Shown here: positions 11,956 through 22,682 of the stretch, piece after piece
How the letters are laid out: each line of letters opens with the position of its first letter
Position numbering within the stretch: the stretch's first letter is position 1
Assembly: GCF_020497125.1 (NCBI RefSeq)
Contig: NW_025422919.1
Coordinates: 248,001 to 312,000 of the forward strand
Source: Mauremys mutica
Taxonomy: Eukaryota; Chordata; Testudines; Geoemydidae
Length of the DNA: 64,000 bases
Reading direction: 5' to 3'
The notes under the pieces: model-generated
What the model saw: only the letters and a program-made list of their open reading frames with translations
Told to the model about the DNA's origin: nothing
The model's database searches: none
Made by a program: the position numbers and the translations under genes

Positions 11956-12042
11956 ATGGGCGACCGATGCACCGCGAGGCGGCAGAGACGCCGGCGGCTC
12001 CAGCGCGGCTCCCGGCTCTCCGGGGGCGACGAAGCCGTGGGG
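11956..12042 (+). CDS. FBXO24: FBXO24 exon 1 (coding part)
   Basis: It encodes MGDRCTARRQRRRRL and a short basic N-terminus (29 codons, phase 0), ending at g|gtgagc. The N-terminus is the least conserved part, so the start is less certain than the rest; human also begins with a short basic stretch. Confidence 0.7.
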
Positions 12043-15000
12043 GTGAGCCGGGGGGGCGCCGTGGGGCGGGGGGCTCAGCAGGGGGCGCCGTGGGGCAGAG
12101 GGATGCTGTGGGGAGGCGGGGGGCACAGAGGGTGCAGTGGGGCCGCTGGCTGGAGGCGTATGGGGCTGGCAGGTGGCCATGGGAGGGATGCTCAGCACCT
12201 TGGGGTGGGGGGCACAGGACCCATCCCCGACTCAGCCCCACCCCCTCCCTGCCCTGCCCCCCACAGGCCAAGCGCCCGCGCTGCAGCCAGGGGCTGGTGG
12301 GCACTGAGGACAGGACGGACCTAGGGGGCTCAGCCCCCATCCTGCGCCTCCCCCCAGAACTGGTGAGTCAGCACACAGGGCGGGCTGGCGGGCCGTATAG
12401 CCCAGCGGGCCCTATACCTGGGGGGCTGGGTCCGTATAGCCCAGAGGGCCCTATACCCGGGGGGGTGTCCCTATAGCCCAGAGGGCCCTATAACCCGGGG
12501 GAGGGGCTGGGTCCGTATAGCCCAGAGGGCCCTATACCCGGAGGGGGGGCTGGGTCCGTATAGCCCAGAGGGCCCTATACCCGCGGGTGGGGGAGGGCTG
12601 GGTCCGTATAGCCCAGAGGGCCCTATACCCGGGGGGGCTGGGTCCGTATAGCCCAGAGGGCCCTATACCCGGAGGGGGGGCTGGGTCCGTATAGCCCAGA
12701 GGGCCCTATGCCCACGGGTGGGGGGGGGCTGGGTCCGTATAGCCCAGAGGGCCCCATAGCCGGGGGGGGGCTGGGTCCGTATAGCCCAGAGGGCCCTATG
12801 CCGGGGGGGGGCTGGGTCCATATAGCCCAGAGGGCCCAATACCCGGGGGGGGGGCTGGGTCCGTATAGCCCAGAGGGCCCTATGCCCACGGGTGGGGGGG
12901 GCTGGGTCCGTATAGCCCAGAGGGCCCTATGCCCGCGGGTGGGGGGGGGGCTGGGTCCGTATAGCCCAGAGGGCCCCATAGCCGGGGGGGGCTGGGTCCG
13001 TATAGCCCAGAGGGCCCTATGCCCGCGGGTGGGGGGGGGGCTGGGTCCATATAGCCCAGAGGGCCCCCTAGCCGGGGGGGGGCTGGGTCCGTATAGCCCA
13101 GAGGGCCCTATACCCGGGGGGGGGGCTGGGTCCGTATAGCCCAGAGGGCCCTATACCCGGGCAGGGGCTGGGTCCGTATAGCCCAGAGGGCCCTACGCCG
13201 GGCGTCACTCTGGGTGTCCTGCCCCCTCCTCTCACCCCGCAGCTGGATCACATCGTCTCCTTCCTGCCGGTGCGGGACGTGGTGGCCCTGGGCCAGACGT
13301 GCCGCTCCCTGCGCCAGGCGTGCGACACCGAGGGCGTCTGGCGCCGGGTCTGCCGCCGGCTCTGCCCGCGGCTCCGCCAGGAGGGCACGGCCGGCGCCCA
13401 CCCCTGGAAGAGAGCCGCCATCCTCAACTGTCAGTACCGGCCGCCGCGGGGCGGGGCGGGGCTCGCATGAGGGAGGGGCGGGGCTCGCACGAGGAAGGGA
13501 GGGGAGCGGTAGGGCTCACGCGAGGGAGGGTGCTGCTTCACACTAGTGAGAGGCAGGGCTCACACGGGGCAGGGTAGGGCTCGCACGAGGGAGGATGGGG
13601 CTCACACAAAGGAGAGGCCGGGCTCGCACAAGGGAGGGGCGGGTCTCACCCCAGGACGGGGCAAGACTCTCACAAGGGAAGGCAGGGCTTGCACGAGGGA
13701 GGGTGCTGCTTTGCACGAGGGAGGGGGTGGGTTTCACACGGTGAGGGCTGTCAAGAGGGAGGATGGAGCTTGCACAAGGGAGGGGTGATTCACAAGGGAG
13801 GGCAGGGCTTGCACAAGGAAGGGCGAATCTCGTAAGGGAGGCTGGGACTCACACGAGGGAGGGTGCTGCTTTGCACGAGGGCAGGGCAGGGCTTGCAAAG
13901 GGGAGGGCTTGCACAAGGGAGGGGACTCGCACGAGGAAGGGGCGAATCTCATGAGGCTGGGACTCGCACGAGGGAGGGTGCTGCTTTGCACGAGGGCAGG
14001 GCTTGCAAGGGGCAGGGCTCGCACAAGGGAGGGGACTCTCACGAGGAAGGGGCGAATCTCATAAGGGAGGCTGGGACTCGCACGAGGGAGGGTGCTGCTT
14101 TGCACGAGGGCCGTGCAGGGCTCGCACGAGGGAGGGCAGGGCTCGCACGAGGGAGGGGTGCTGCTTCACACGAGGGCAGGGCAGGGCTTGCAAGGGGCAG
14201 GGCTCGCACAAGGGAGGGGACTCGCACGAGGAAGGGGCGAATCTCATAAGGGAGGCTGGGACTCGCACGAGGGAGGGTGGTGCTTTGCACGAGGGCCGTG
14301 CAGGGCTCGCACGAGGGAGGGCAGGGCTCGCACGAGGGAGGGTTGCTGCTTCACACGAGGGCAGGGCAGGGCTTGCAAGGGGCAGGGCTCGCACAAGGGA
14401 GGGGACTCGCACGAGGAAGGGGCGAATCTCATAAGGGAGGCTGGGACTCGCACGGGGGAGGGTGCTGCTTTGCACGAGGGCAGTTCAGGGCTCGCCCGAG
14501 GGAGGGCAGGGCTCACACGAGGGAGGGGTGCTGCTTCACACGAGGGCAGGGCGGGACTTACGCAGTGTCCCCCCCGCTGACCCCACCCCTGATTTCCCCC
14601 CCCCCAGACACCAAGGGCCTGTACTTCCAGACCTTCGGGGGCCGCCGGCGCTACCTGAGCAAGTCGGTGGCGCCGCTGCTGTCCCACGGCTACCGGAAGT
14701 TCCTGCCCACCAAGGAGCACGTCTTCGTGCTGGACCACGGCGGGACCCTCTTCCTCCTCCGCAACGCCCTGGTCGCCTCGGCCCCCGGCCACCTGCAGTG
14801 GAAACGGGCCTGCCGCTGCGTGGTGCTGTGCCGCAACGCCAAGGACGTGAGCGCCCGCCCCGCGCGCCCGCCGCTGGTGGCAGCGGTGGGATGGTTCCCC
14901 CACCCCATTCCCCGCCCCCGCAGCCAGCCAGTCCTGCGCCCACAGCGGCACCGCCCCTCTGCCCCCTCCCCGCAGTTCACCACGGACCCCCGCAGCGACG

Positions 15001-18000
15001 CCGGGTACCGGAAGTACGTGTACGTGCTGGCGGCGCGGGAGCCGGTGGCGGGCGCCGGGCGGGCGTGCGACTGCGTGGAGGTCTATCTCCAGTCCAGCGG
15101 GCAGCGGGTCTTCAAGATGACGTTCCACGCCGCCATGCGCTTCCGGCAGCTGGTGCTGGTGGGGCAGGAGACGGAGCGGGCGCTGCTGCTGCTGACAGGT
15201 GCCCGGGGGGCGCCCCATAGCCAAGGGCTGGGGAGGGGGGGCAGGAGACGGAGCGGGCGGCGGGGGGGGTTATTCCCGTGGGTCTGTGGTTCTTACTGTC
15301 CTAGGCTAATACTGGGCGTGCCTCAGTTTCCCCGCGTGCCGCAGCAATACCGCGGTGGTGGGGATCCGTCACAAGGGGGCGCCCCATAGCCCAGGGGGCA
15401 GGAGACGGGGCAGCTGCGGGGCCGGGCGGTGTCCCCGATCCCCCCCCCCGGCGCCCCCCCCTGACCCCCGTCTCCCGGCAGAGGAAGGGAAGATTTACAG
15501 CCTGCTGGTGAACGAGACGCAGCTGGACCAGCCGCGCTCCTACACGGTGCAGCTCGCCCTGCGCAAGGTGTCCCGGTGCCTGCCCCACCTGGCCGTGCGC
15601 GCCATGGCCTCCAACCAGAGCAGCGCCGCCTTCCTCACCGGTACGGCCCCCCGGCCCCCCGTGGGGCGCCCCCCGCGTACCCCTCCTCCCGCCCCCCAGC
15701 CCCACCTGGCCGTGCGCGCCATGGCCTCCAACCAGAGCAGCGCCGCCTTCCTCACCGGTACGGGCCCCCCGGCCCCCCAGCCCCCCGTGGGGCGCCCCCC
15801 GCGTACCCCCCAGCCCCCCCCGTACCCCTCCTCCCGCCCCCCAGCCCCACCTGGCCGTGCGCGCCATGGCCTCCAACCAGAGCAGCACCGCCTTCCTCAC
15901 TGGTACGGGCCCCCCAGCCCCCCGTGGGGCGCCCCCCACGTACCCCTCCTCCCGCCCCCCAGCCCCACCTGGCCGTGCGCGCCATGGCCTCCAACCAGAG
16001 CAGCGCCGCCTTCCTCACCGGTACGGCCCCCCGGCCCCCCGTGGGGCGCCCCCCCCGTACCCCTCCTCCCGCCCCCCAGCCCCACCTGGCCGTGCGCGCC
16101 ATGGCCTCCAACCAGAGCAGCGCCGCCTTCCTCACCGGTACGGCCCCCCGTGGGGCGCCCCCCACGTACCCCTCCTCCCGCCCCCCTGCCCCACCTGGCC
16201 GTGCGCGCCATGGCCTCCAACCAGAGCAGCGCCGCCTTCCTCACCGGTACGGCCCCCCGGCCCCCCGTGGGGCGCCCCCCCCGTACCCCTCCTCCCGCCC
16301 CCCAGCCCCACCTGGCCGTGCGCGCCATGGCCTCCAACCAGAGCAGCGCCCCTTCCTCACCGGTACGGGCCCCCCGGCCCCCCAGCCCCCCTCCTCCAGC
16401 CCCCCAGCCCCCCATGCAATGGGACCCCCAACCCACAGCCCCCCGCGTACCCTCCTCCAGCCCCGCAGCCCCCCATGCAGTGTGACCCCCAACCCACAGC
16501 CCCCCGACTGCCAATATCCCGCCCCGCAGCTCCCCAGGCAATGGGACCCCCAACCCGCAGCCCCCTGAGTGCCCCTCATTCCGACCCACAGCCCCCCACG
16601 CGGCACCTCCCCGATCCCGCAGCCCCCCAAATGCCCCTCATCCAGACCAGCAGCCCCCCCCACGCACGCTGCACCCCCCAGCCCGACCCGCAGCCCCCCC
16701 CGCTTTGATCTGACCCCCCCCCCGCTGTGCCCCCCCCCCCAGACAAGGGGGCCCTGTATTTCGAGGTCCACGCGCCCGGCGTCTATCGCGACCTGTTCGG
16801 GACCCTGCAGGCCTTCGACCCCCTGGATCTGCAGATGCCGCTGGCCCTGCCCCTGCCCGCCAAGGTCAGCCGGGGGGCCGGGGGGGGCCCGGGGGGAGCT
16901 CGGGCGGGACTGGGGGGCATTGGGGGGATCGGGGGGCCCGGGGGGAGCTCGGGGGGGACTGGGGGGCATTGGGGGGATCGGGGGGCCCGGGGGGAGCTCG
17001 GGGGGGACTGGGGGGTGCTGGGAGGATCGGGGGGTCCCGGGGGGAGCTCGGGGGGGAGCTCGGGCGGGGCTGGGGGGCCTTGGGGGGATCGGGGGGCCCG
17101 GGGGGAGCTCGGGGGGGACTGGGGGGCGTTGGGGGGATCGGGGGGCCCGGGGGGAGCTCGGGGGGGACTGGGGGGCGCTGGGAGGATCGGGGGGTCCCGG
17201 GGGGAGCTCGGGTGGGGCTGGGGGGCGCTGGGGGGAACGGGGGGCGCGCGGGCGGGGCTGGGGGGCCGGGGAGGCACGGGGGTCCCAGGGGGAACTCGGG
17301 AGGGGTTGGGGGGATCGGGGATCCCAGGGGGAGCTCGGGGGGGCTGGGGGGCGCTGGGGGGATCGGGGGGGCCCGGGGGGAGCTCGGGTGGGGCTGGGGG
17401 GATCGGGGGTCCCAGGGGGAACTCGGGCGGGGTTGGGGGGATCGGGGGTCCCAGGGGGAACTCGGGAGGGGCTGGGGGGATCGGGGGGCCCGGGGGGAGC
17501 TCGGGGGGGCTGGGGGGCGCTGGGGGGATCGGGGGGGCCCGGGGGGAGCTCGGGTGGGGCTGGGGGGATCGGGGGGCCCGGGGGGAGCTCGGGCGGGGTT
17601 GGGGGGATCGGGGGCCCGGGGCCCTGGTTTTGGGGTGAGGGGGTAGTTCTGCGGGGAAGAGCCCAGGGGTGGGGGATGGGTCCGGGGAGCTCTGTTTTGG
17701 GGGGGGTGACCCTTGCCCCGGGCGCCCCCTGACCCCGCCCCGCCCCCCAGGTCCTGTCCTGCGCCCTCGGCTACAACCACCTGGGGCTGCTGGACGAGTT
17801 CGGGCGGCTCTTCATGCAGGGGAGCAACCGCTACGGGCAGCTGGGCACCGGGGACCGGATCGACCGCGGGGAGCCCGCCCTGGTGAGACCCCCCCCTGGA
17901 GCCCCCCCTCCGGGCCCCCCATCCAGCCCCCCGGCCCCCCATCCAACCCCCCCATCCTGCACCCGCTACGGGCAGCTGGGCACCGGGGACCGGATCGACC

Positions 18001-21000
18001 GCGGGGAGCCCGCCCTGGTGAGACCCCCCCCTGGAGCCCCCCTGGAGCCCCCCTCTGGGCCTCCCATCCTGCCCCCCTCCGGCCCCCCCATCCTGCACCC
18101 GCTACGGGCAGCTGGGCACCGGGGACCGGATCGACCGCGGGGAGCCCGCCCTGGTGAGACCCCCCCCTGGAGCCCCCCTGGAGCCCCCCTCTGGGCCTCC
18201 CATCCTGCCCCCCTCCGGCCCCCCCATAGCCCCTCTGTCCATCCCTGGAGCCCCCCCAGTCCCCATAGTGCCTCCAGAACCCCCCCAGCCCAGCCCAGCC
18301 CCCTCCCCACATCTAGGGGCTCCAGGCAGCCCCCCATTCCCCAGACACCCCCAAACCCCATCTCGGGCCCCCCCATGACGTGGCGTCCTGCCCGGCAGGT
18401 TCACGGCCTCAAATGCCCCCTGGACGTCTGGTGCGGCCTGAACCACTCGCTGGCCCTGCTGCGGAGCCGGGAGCTGGGCCAGGCCGTGCTGGGCTGCGGC
18501 TGCGGGGCCGGGGGCCGCCTGCCCGGCTGGCCCAAGGGCAGCGCCACCTTCGTCAAGCTGCAGGTCAAGGTGAGAGTCGCCCCCCCCCAGAGCCAGCCGC
18601 ACCCCAGAGCCCGGCACCAACAGCCGCCCCGCCCCAGAGCCAGCCGCATCCCAGAGCCCGGCACCAACAGCCGCCCCGCCCCAGAGCCAGCCGCATCCCA
18701 GAGCCCGGCCCCGACAGCCGCCCCGCCCCAGAGCCAGCCGCATCCCAGAGCCCGGCCCCGACAGCCGCCCCGCCCCAGAGCCAGCCGCATCCCAGAGCCC
18801 GGCCCCGACAGCCGCCCCGCCCCAGAGCCAGCCGCACCCCAGAGCCCGGCCCCAACAGCCGCCCCGCCCCAGAGCCAGCCGCATCCCAGAGCCCGGCCCC
18901 GACAGCCGCCCCCCACCCTACCCAGCCGCATCCCAGAGCCCGGCCCCGACAGCCGCCCCGCCCCAGAGCCAGCCGCACCCCAGAGCCCGGCACCGACAGC
19001 CGCCACGCCCCAGAGCCAGCCGCACCCCAGAGACCGGCCCCGACAGCCGCCCCGCCCCAGAGCCAGCCGCACCCCAGAGCCCGGCCCCGACAGCCGCCCC
19101 GCCCCAGAGCCAGCCGCACCCCAGAGCCCGGCCCCAACAGCCGCCCCGCACCAGAGCCAGCCGCATCCCAGAGCCCGGCCCCGACAGCCGCCCCGCCCCA
19201 GAGCCAGCCGCATCCCAGAGCCCGGCCCCGACCGCCGCCCCGCCCCAGAGCCAGCCGCATCCCAGAGCCCGGCCCCGACAGCCGCCCCGCCCCAGAGCCA
19301 GCCGCATCCCAGAGCCCGGCCCCGACAGCCGCCCCGCCCCAGAGCCAGCCGCATCCCAGAGCCCGGCCCCGACAGTCGCCCCGCCCCAGAGCCAGCCGCA
19401 CCCCAGAGCCCGGGCCCGACAGCCGCCCCGCCCCAGAGCCAGCCGCACCCCAGAGCCCGGGCCCGACAGCCGCCCCGCCCCAGAGCCAGCCGCACCCCAG
19501 AGCCCGGCCCCGACAGCCGCCCCGCCCCAGAGCCAGCCGCATCCCAGAGCCCGGCCCCGACAGCCGCCCCGCCCCAGAGCCAGCCGCACCCCAGAGACCG
19601 GGCCCCGACAGCCGCCCCGCCCCAGAGCCAGCCGCATCCCAGAGCCCGGCCCCGACAGCCGCCCCGCCCCAGAGCCAGCCGCATCCCAGAGCCCGGCCCC
19701 GACAGCCGCCCCGCCCCAGAGCCAGCCGCATCCCAGAGCCTGGCACCGACAGCCGCCCCGCCCCAGAGCCAGCCGCATCCCAGAGCCTGGCACCGACAGC
19801 CGCCCCGCCCCAGAGCCAGCCGCATCCCAGAGCCCGGCCCCAGAGCCAGCCGCATCCCAGAGCCCGGCCCCAACAGCCGCCCCGCCCCAGAGCCAGCCGC
19901 ATCCCAGAGCCCGGCCCCGACAGCCGCCCCGCCCCAGAGCCAGCCGCATCCCAGAGCCCGGCCCCGACAGCCGCCCCGCCCCAGAGCCAGCCGCATCCCA
20001 GAGCCCGGCCCCGACAGCCGCCCCGCCCCAGAGCCAGCCGCATCCCAGAGCCCGGCCCCGACAGCCGCCCCGCCCCAGAGCCAGCCGCATCCCAGAGCCA
20101 GGCACAAACTTGCTCCCCGCCCCAGAGCCAGCCGCATCCCAGAGCCCGGCCCCAACAGCCGCCCCGCCCCAGAGCCAGCCACATCCCAGAGCCCGGCACC
20201 AACGGCCGCCCCGCCCCAGAGCCAGCCGCATCCCAGAGCCCGGCCCCGACAGCCGCCCCGCTCCAGAGCCAGCCGCATCCCAGAGCCCGGCCCCAACAGC
20301 CGCCCCGCCCCAGAGCCAGCCGCATCCCAGAGCCCGGCCCCGACAGCCGCCCCGCCCCAGCCAGCCGCATCCCAGAGCCTGGCACCGACAGCCGCCCCGC
20401 CCCAGAGCCAGCCGCATCCCAGAGACCGGGCCCCGACAGCCGCCCCGCCCCAGAGCCAGCCACATCCCAGAGCCCGGCCCCGACAGCCGCCCCGCCCCAG
20501 AGCCAGCCGCATCCCAGAGCCCGGCCCCGACAGCCGCCCCGCCCCAGAGCCAGCCGCATCCCAGAGCCTGGCACCGACAGCCGCCACGCCCCAGAGCCAG
20601 CCGCATCCCAGAGCCTGGCACCGACAGCCGCCCCGCCCCAGAGCCAGCCGCATCCCAGAGCCCGGCCCCAGAGCCAGCCGCATCCCAGAGCCCGGCCCCA
20701 ACAGCCGCCCCGCCCCAGAGCCAGCCGCATCCCAGAGCCCGGCCCCGACAGCCGCCCCGCCCCAGAGCCAGCCGCATCCCAGAGCCCGGCCCCGACAGCC
20801 GCCCCGCCCCAGAGCCAGCCGCACCCCAGAGACCGGGCCCCGACAGCCGCCCCGCCCCAGAGCCAGCCGCATCCCAGAGCCCGGCCCCGACAGCCGCCCC
20901 GCCCCAGAGCCAGCCGCATCCCAGAGCCCGGCCCCGACAGCCGCCCCGCCCCAGAGCCAGCCGCATCCCAGAGCCTGGCACCGACAGCCGCCCCGCCCCA

Positions 21001-22146
21001 GAGCCAGCCGCATCCCAGAGCCTGGCACCGACAGCCGCCCCGCCCCAGAGCCAGCCGCATCCCAGAGCCCGGCCCCAGAGCCAGCCGCATCCCAGAGCCC
21101 GGCCCCAACAGCCGCCCCGCCTCAGAGCCAGCCGCATCCCAGAGCCCGGCCCCAACAGCCGCCCCGCCCCAGAGTCAGCTGCATCCCAGAGCCCGGCCCC
21201 AACAGCCGCCCCGCCCCAGAGTCAGCTGCATCCCAGAGCCCGGCCCCAACAGCCGCCCCGCCCCAGAGTCAGCCACATCCCAGAGCCTGGCCACATCCCC
21301 ACCCCAGAGGTGGCTGCATCTCAGCGCCGGGCGAGGGGTCCCTGGTAACCGGCCGCCCCGCCCCAGAGGTGGCTGCATCTCAGCGCCGGGCGAGGGGTCC
21401 CTGGTAACCGGCCGCCCCGCCCCAGAGGTGGCTGCATCTCAGCGCCGGGCGAGGGGTCCCCGTGTAACCGGCCGCCCCGCCCCAGAGGTGGCTGCATCTC
21501 AGCGCCGGGCGAGGGGTCCCCGTGTAACCAGCCGCCCCGCCCCAGAGGTGGCTACATCTCAGCGCCGGGCGAGGGGTCCCTGGGTAACCGGCCGCCCCGC
21601 CCCAGAGGTGGCTGCATCTCAGCGCCGGGAGAGGGGTCCCCGTGTCACCGGCCACCCCGCCCCAGAGGTGGCTGCATCTCAGCGCCGGGCGAGGGGTCCC
21701 CGTGTCACCGGCCGCCCCGCCCCAGAGGTGGGCGCGTCTCAGCGCCGGGCGAGGGGTCCCCGTGTCACCGGCCGCCCCGCCCCAGAGCCAGCCGCATTCC
21801 CCCCTTCTCTCCCGCTCCCCGGCAGGTCCCGCTCTGCGCCAGCAGCCTCTGCTCCACCCGCGAGTGCCTCTACCTGCTGTCCAGCCATGACATCGAGGGG
21901 GGGCCGGCCTACCGCGAGCTGCCCCCCAGCCGGGCGCCCCCCCGGCCGGAGAGCCCGGGGGCCCAGGCCTGCGAGCAGTACCTCAGCCAGCTGCAGGGCT
22001 GCCCCACGCTGGCCGGCCGGCTGGCCAAGGTGAGGGAGGCCGTGGGGGCCCTGGCCCTGCCCCCCTGCCAGAAGGACTTTCTGTGGCAGGCGCTGGAGCT
22101 GATCCGGCGCTCGGCCCGGCCCCGCACCCCCCCCGCCTGCAGCTAG
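11956..22146 (+). CDS. FBXO24: FBXO24, F-box protein with RCC1-like repeats (10 exons, 578 aa)
   Basis: The coding exons join in frame: 11956-12042, 12267-12362, 13243-13429, 14608-14846, 14976-15198, 15482-15640, 16743-16864, 17751-17882, 18399-18569, 21826-22146. They total 1737 nt, 578 residues plus stop, against 580 recalled for human. All introns are GT-AG. The F-box (LPPEL...HIVSFLPVRDVVALGQTC) spans about residues 57-100 and would bind SKP1 in an SCF ubiquitin ligase. Further on are the family segments KGLYFQTFGGRRRYLSKSVAP, ACDCVEVYLQSSGQRVFKMTF, EEGKIYSLLVNETQLDQPRSY and the RCC1-like RYGQLGTGDRIDRGEPAL. Human FBXO24 is mainly expressed in testis; the substrate here cannot be read from sequence. 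The start is the first ATG in an exon ending at a strong donor. Introns 2, 3, 6, 7, 8 and 9 are mostly minisatellite. Confidence 0.92.
12267..12362 (+). CDS. FBXO24: FBXO24 exon 2
   Basis: 32 codons between ccacag and gtgagt, ending ILRLPPEL, the first residues of the F-box. Confidence 0.85.
12395..13195 (+). repeat. about 43-bp minisatellite in FBXO24 intron 2
   Basis: About 17 units carry gctgggtccgtatagcccag, agggccctatacccg and a variable G run. Each holds the hyphenated inverted repeat gtatag...ctatac. Variation is concentrated in the G run and in tacccg/tgcccgcg/tagccg alternatives. Confidence 0.95.
13243..13429 (+). CDS. FBXO24: FBXO24 exon 3 (F-box)
   Basis: It encodes LDHIVSFLPVRDVVALGQTC and EGVWRRVCRRLCPRL, ending WKRAAILN plus one base (phase 1). 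The junction rebuilds N-Y-T-K-G. Confidence 0.92.
13450..14550 (+). repeat. Short-unit minisatellite with higher-order structure in FBXO24 intron 3
   Basis: The basic unit, about 21-23 bp, is ggcagggctcgcacgaggga with variants. Blocks starting with gggtgctgctttgcacgagg recur near 13861, 13976, 14090, 14275 and 14460, with spacings of about 115, 114, 185 and 185 bp. The last copies are therefore a 185-bp higher-order repeat grown from the shorter block. Confidence 0.9.
14608..14846 (+). CDS. FBXO24: FBXO24 exon 4
   Basis: 239 bp encoding KGLYFQTFGGRRRYLSKSVA and VVLCRNAKD, preceded by a long polypyrimidine tract and followed by gtgagc. Confidence 0.93.
14976..15198 (+). CDS. FBXO24: FBXO24 exon 5
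   Basis: 223 bp encoding FTTDPRSDAGYRKYVYVLA, CDCVEVYLQSSGQRVFKMTF and LVGQETERALLLLT; phase-1 donor. Confidence 0.93.
15482..15640 (+). CDS. FBXO24: FBXO24 exon 6
   Basis: 159 bp encoding EEGKIYSLLVNETQLDQPRS through AMASNQSSAAFLT, ending accg|gtacgg. Its last 58 bp plus donor are repeated six more times in the following intron. Confidence 0.92.
15583..16366 (+). repeat. Exon-boundary minisatellite: FBXO24 exon 6 end and donor, 7 copies
   Basis: The last 58 bp of exon 6 (cacctggccgtgcgcgccat, through ggcctccaaccagagcag, to ttcctcaccg) with donor gtacgg and about 59 bp of intron form a unit of mostly 117-118 bp. The caccTGGCC start recurs at 15586, 15703, 15848, 15966, 16083, 16192 and 16309. 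Copies from the second on are mostly preceded by gccccccag, so they look like complete mini-exons with acceptor and donor. A 58-bp exon would shift the frame. Copies are nearly identical; copy 3 has one exon change (gcagcaccg) and copy 7 lacks bases before the donor. Confidence 0.92.
16743..16864 (+). CDS. FBXO24: FBXO24 exon 7
   Basis: 122 bp encoding DKGALYFEVHAPGVYRDLFG and FDPLDLQMPLALPLPAK (with one base from exon 6). The acceptor follows a run of 12 pyrimidines. Confidence 0.93.
16870..17625 (+). repeat. G-rich minisatellite in FBXO24 intron 7
   Basis: About 15 units of roughly 45-55 bp contain gggggatcggggggcccggg, gggagctcggg and a gactgggggg or gctgggggg segment. The coding strand has runs of four or more G every few bases, so G-quadruplex and R-loop formation are plausible. 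Confidence 0.9.
17751..17882 (+). CDS. FBXO24: FBXO24 exon 8 (RCC1-like repeat)
   Basis: 44 codons encoding VLSCALGYNHLGLLDEFGRL, FMQGSN and RYGQLGTGDRIDRGEPAL, ending ctg|gtgaga. The second half plus donor is repeated twice downstream. Confidence 0.93.
17829..18154 (+). repeat. Exon-boundary repeat: FBXO24 exon 8 end and donor, 3 copies
   Basis: The 54-bp coding end of exon 8 with donor gtgagacccccccctgg recurs at 17964-18017 and 18100-18153, at spacings of 135 and 136 bp. Copies 2 and 3 have a donor but no acceptor AG directly before them. The first spacing is a multiple of 3 and stop-free, so use of the second donor would lengthen the protein by 45 residues and add a second RYGQLGTGDRIDRGEPAL block. 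Confidence 0.9.
18399..18569 (+). CDS. FBXO24: FBXO24 exon 9
   Basis: 57 codons encoding VHGLKCPLDVWCGLNHSLAL and GCGCGAGGRLPGWPKGSATF, phase 0 on both sides. Confidence 0.93.
18580..21300 (+). repeat. 47-bp minisatellite in FBXO24 intron 9
   Basis: About 57 units of 47 bp read gagccagccgcatcccagag, cccggccccgacagccgccc and cgcccca. Variants include catccc/cacccc and gaccggg. Short units such as gagcccggccccagagccag recur at regular distances, suggesting higher-order duplication. Both strands stay open for over 800 codons in several frames; these are artefacts of the repeat. Confidence 0.95.
21296..21790 (-). repeat. 60-bp dispersed minisatellite, array in FBXO24 intron 9
   Basis: Eight 60-bp units (ccccagaggtggctgcatct, cagcgccgggcgaggggtcc, ctggtaaccggccgccccgc) abut the 47-bp array and end 35 bp before exon 10. 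This is the reverse complement of the arrays in PCOLCE and KIF1C. Confidence 0.92.
21826..22146 (+). CDS. FBXO24: FBXO24 exon 10 (terminal coding)
   Basis: 107 codons including the stop. It encodes VPLCASSLCSTRECLYLLSS, HDIEGGPAYRELP, ACEQYLSQLQGC and QKDFLWQALELI, ending TPPACS and TAG. Confidence 0.93.
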   Translation, partial: VPLCASSLCSTRECLYLLSSHDIEGGPAYRELPPSRAPPRPESPGAQACEQYLSQLQGCPTLAGRLAKVREAVGALALPPCQKDFLWQALELIRRSARPRTPPACS

Positions 22147-22229
22147 CGGCTCCCCCGCATCCCCCCCCCCCCCGCGTCCCCCCGATCATGGACCACGATT
22201 GACAGACGCAGGCGCTACAATTGGGAAGC

Positions 22230-22235
22230 AATAAA
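22230..22235 (+). terminator. FBXO24: FBXO24 polyadenylation signal
   Basis: AATAAA lies 84 bases after the stop codon, giving a short 3' UTR. Confidence 0.75.
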
Positions 22236-22640
22236 GCGCCAGAGGAGAAGCCGGCGGGGTGGTCTTGGGGGGGGGCAGGACCCCCGGGGTCCCCTCCGGG
22301 GAAGACCCACGGTCCGGCCGGCCTGGTACCTCTGCCGCCCGGACCAGGCCCGGAACCAGCCTAGCAGGGCCGGCATCACCCCGAGAGCGGAGAGGAAAGT
22401 GGGGGCGGGGGGACGCCCCCCCCAGCTGCCCCCCCCGGCCATGCCCAGCTCCTCCGGGAGGCTCATGAAGGTGCAGAGGGGGGAAGCGCTGGTGGCTCTG
22501 GCCCCAGACGGTGAAGCTGGATCTTGGCCACGGCGGGGCCCCCCCGAGGCGGGCGTGGGACAGGGGGGCCCGGGCCCACCCAGCCGGCGGAAGACGGGGC
22601 TGGAGTCCCAGGAGTGGAGTCCGGGCCAGACCCGGGGACA

Positions 22641-22658
22641 GCCACCAGGGGGCGCATG
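22641..22658 (+). promoter_or_regulatory. CTCF-type site between FBXO24 and PCOLCE
   Basis: gccaccagggggcgcatg contains the CTCF core CCACCAGGGGGCGC without mismatch. It lies in the gap between the convergent 3' ends. Occupancy is untested. Confidence 0.5.
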
Positions 22659-22682
22659 GAACCAGTGCACCCCCAACCCAAA

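Noticed and set aside
17814..22033. Open frames of 1197 and 1217 codons (plus) and 745-875 codons (minus)
   Set aside because: They are readings of the 47-bp repeat in FBXO24 intron 9; the true exons are short and lie at its edges.
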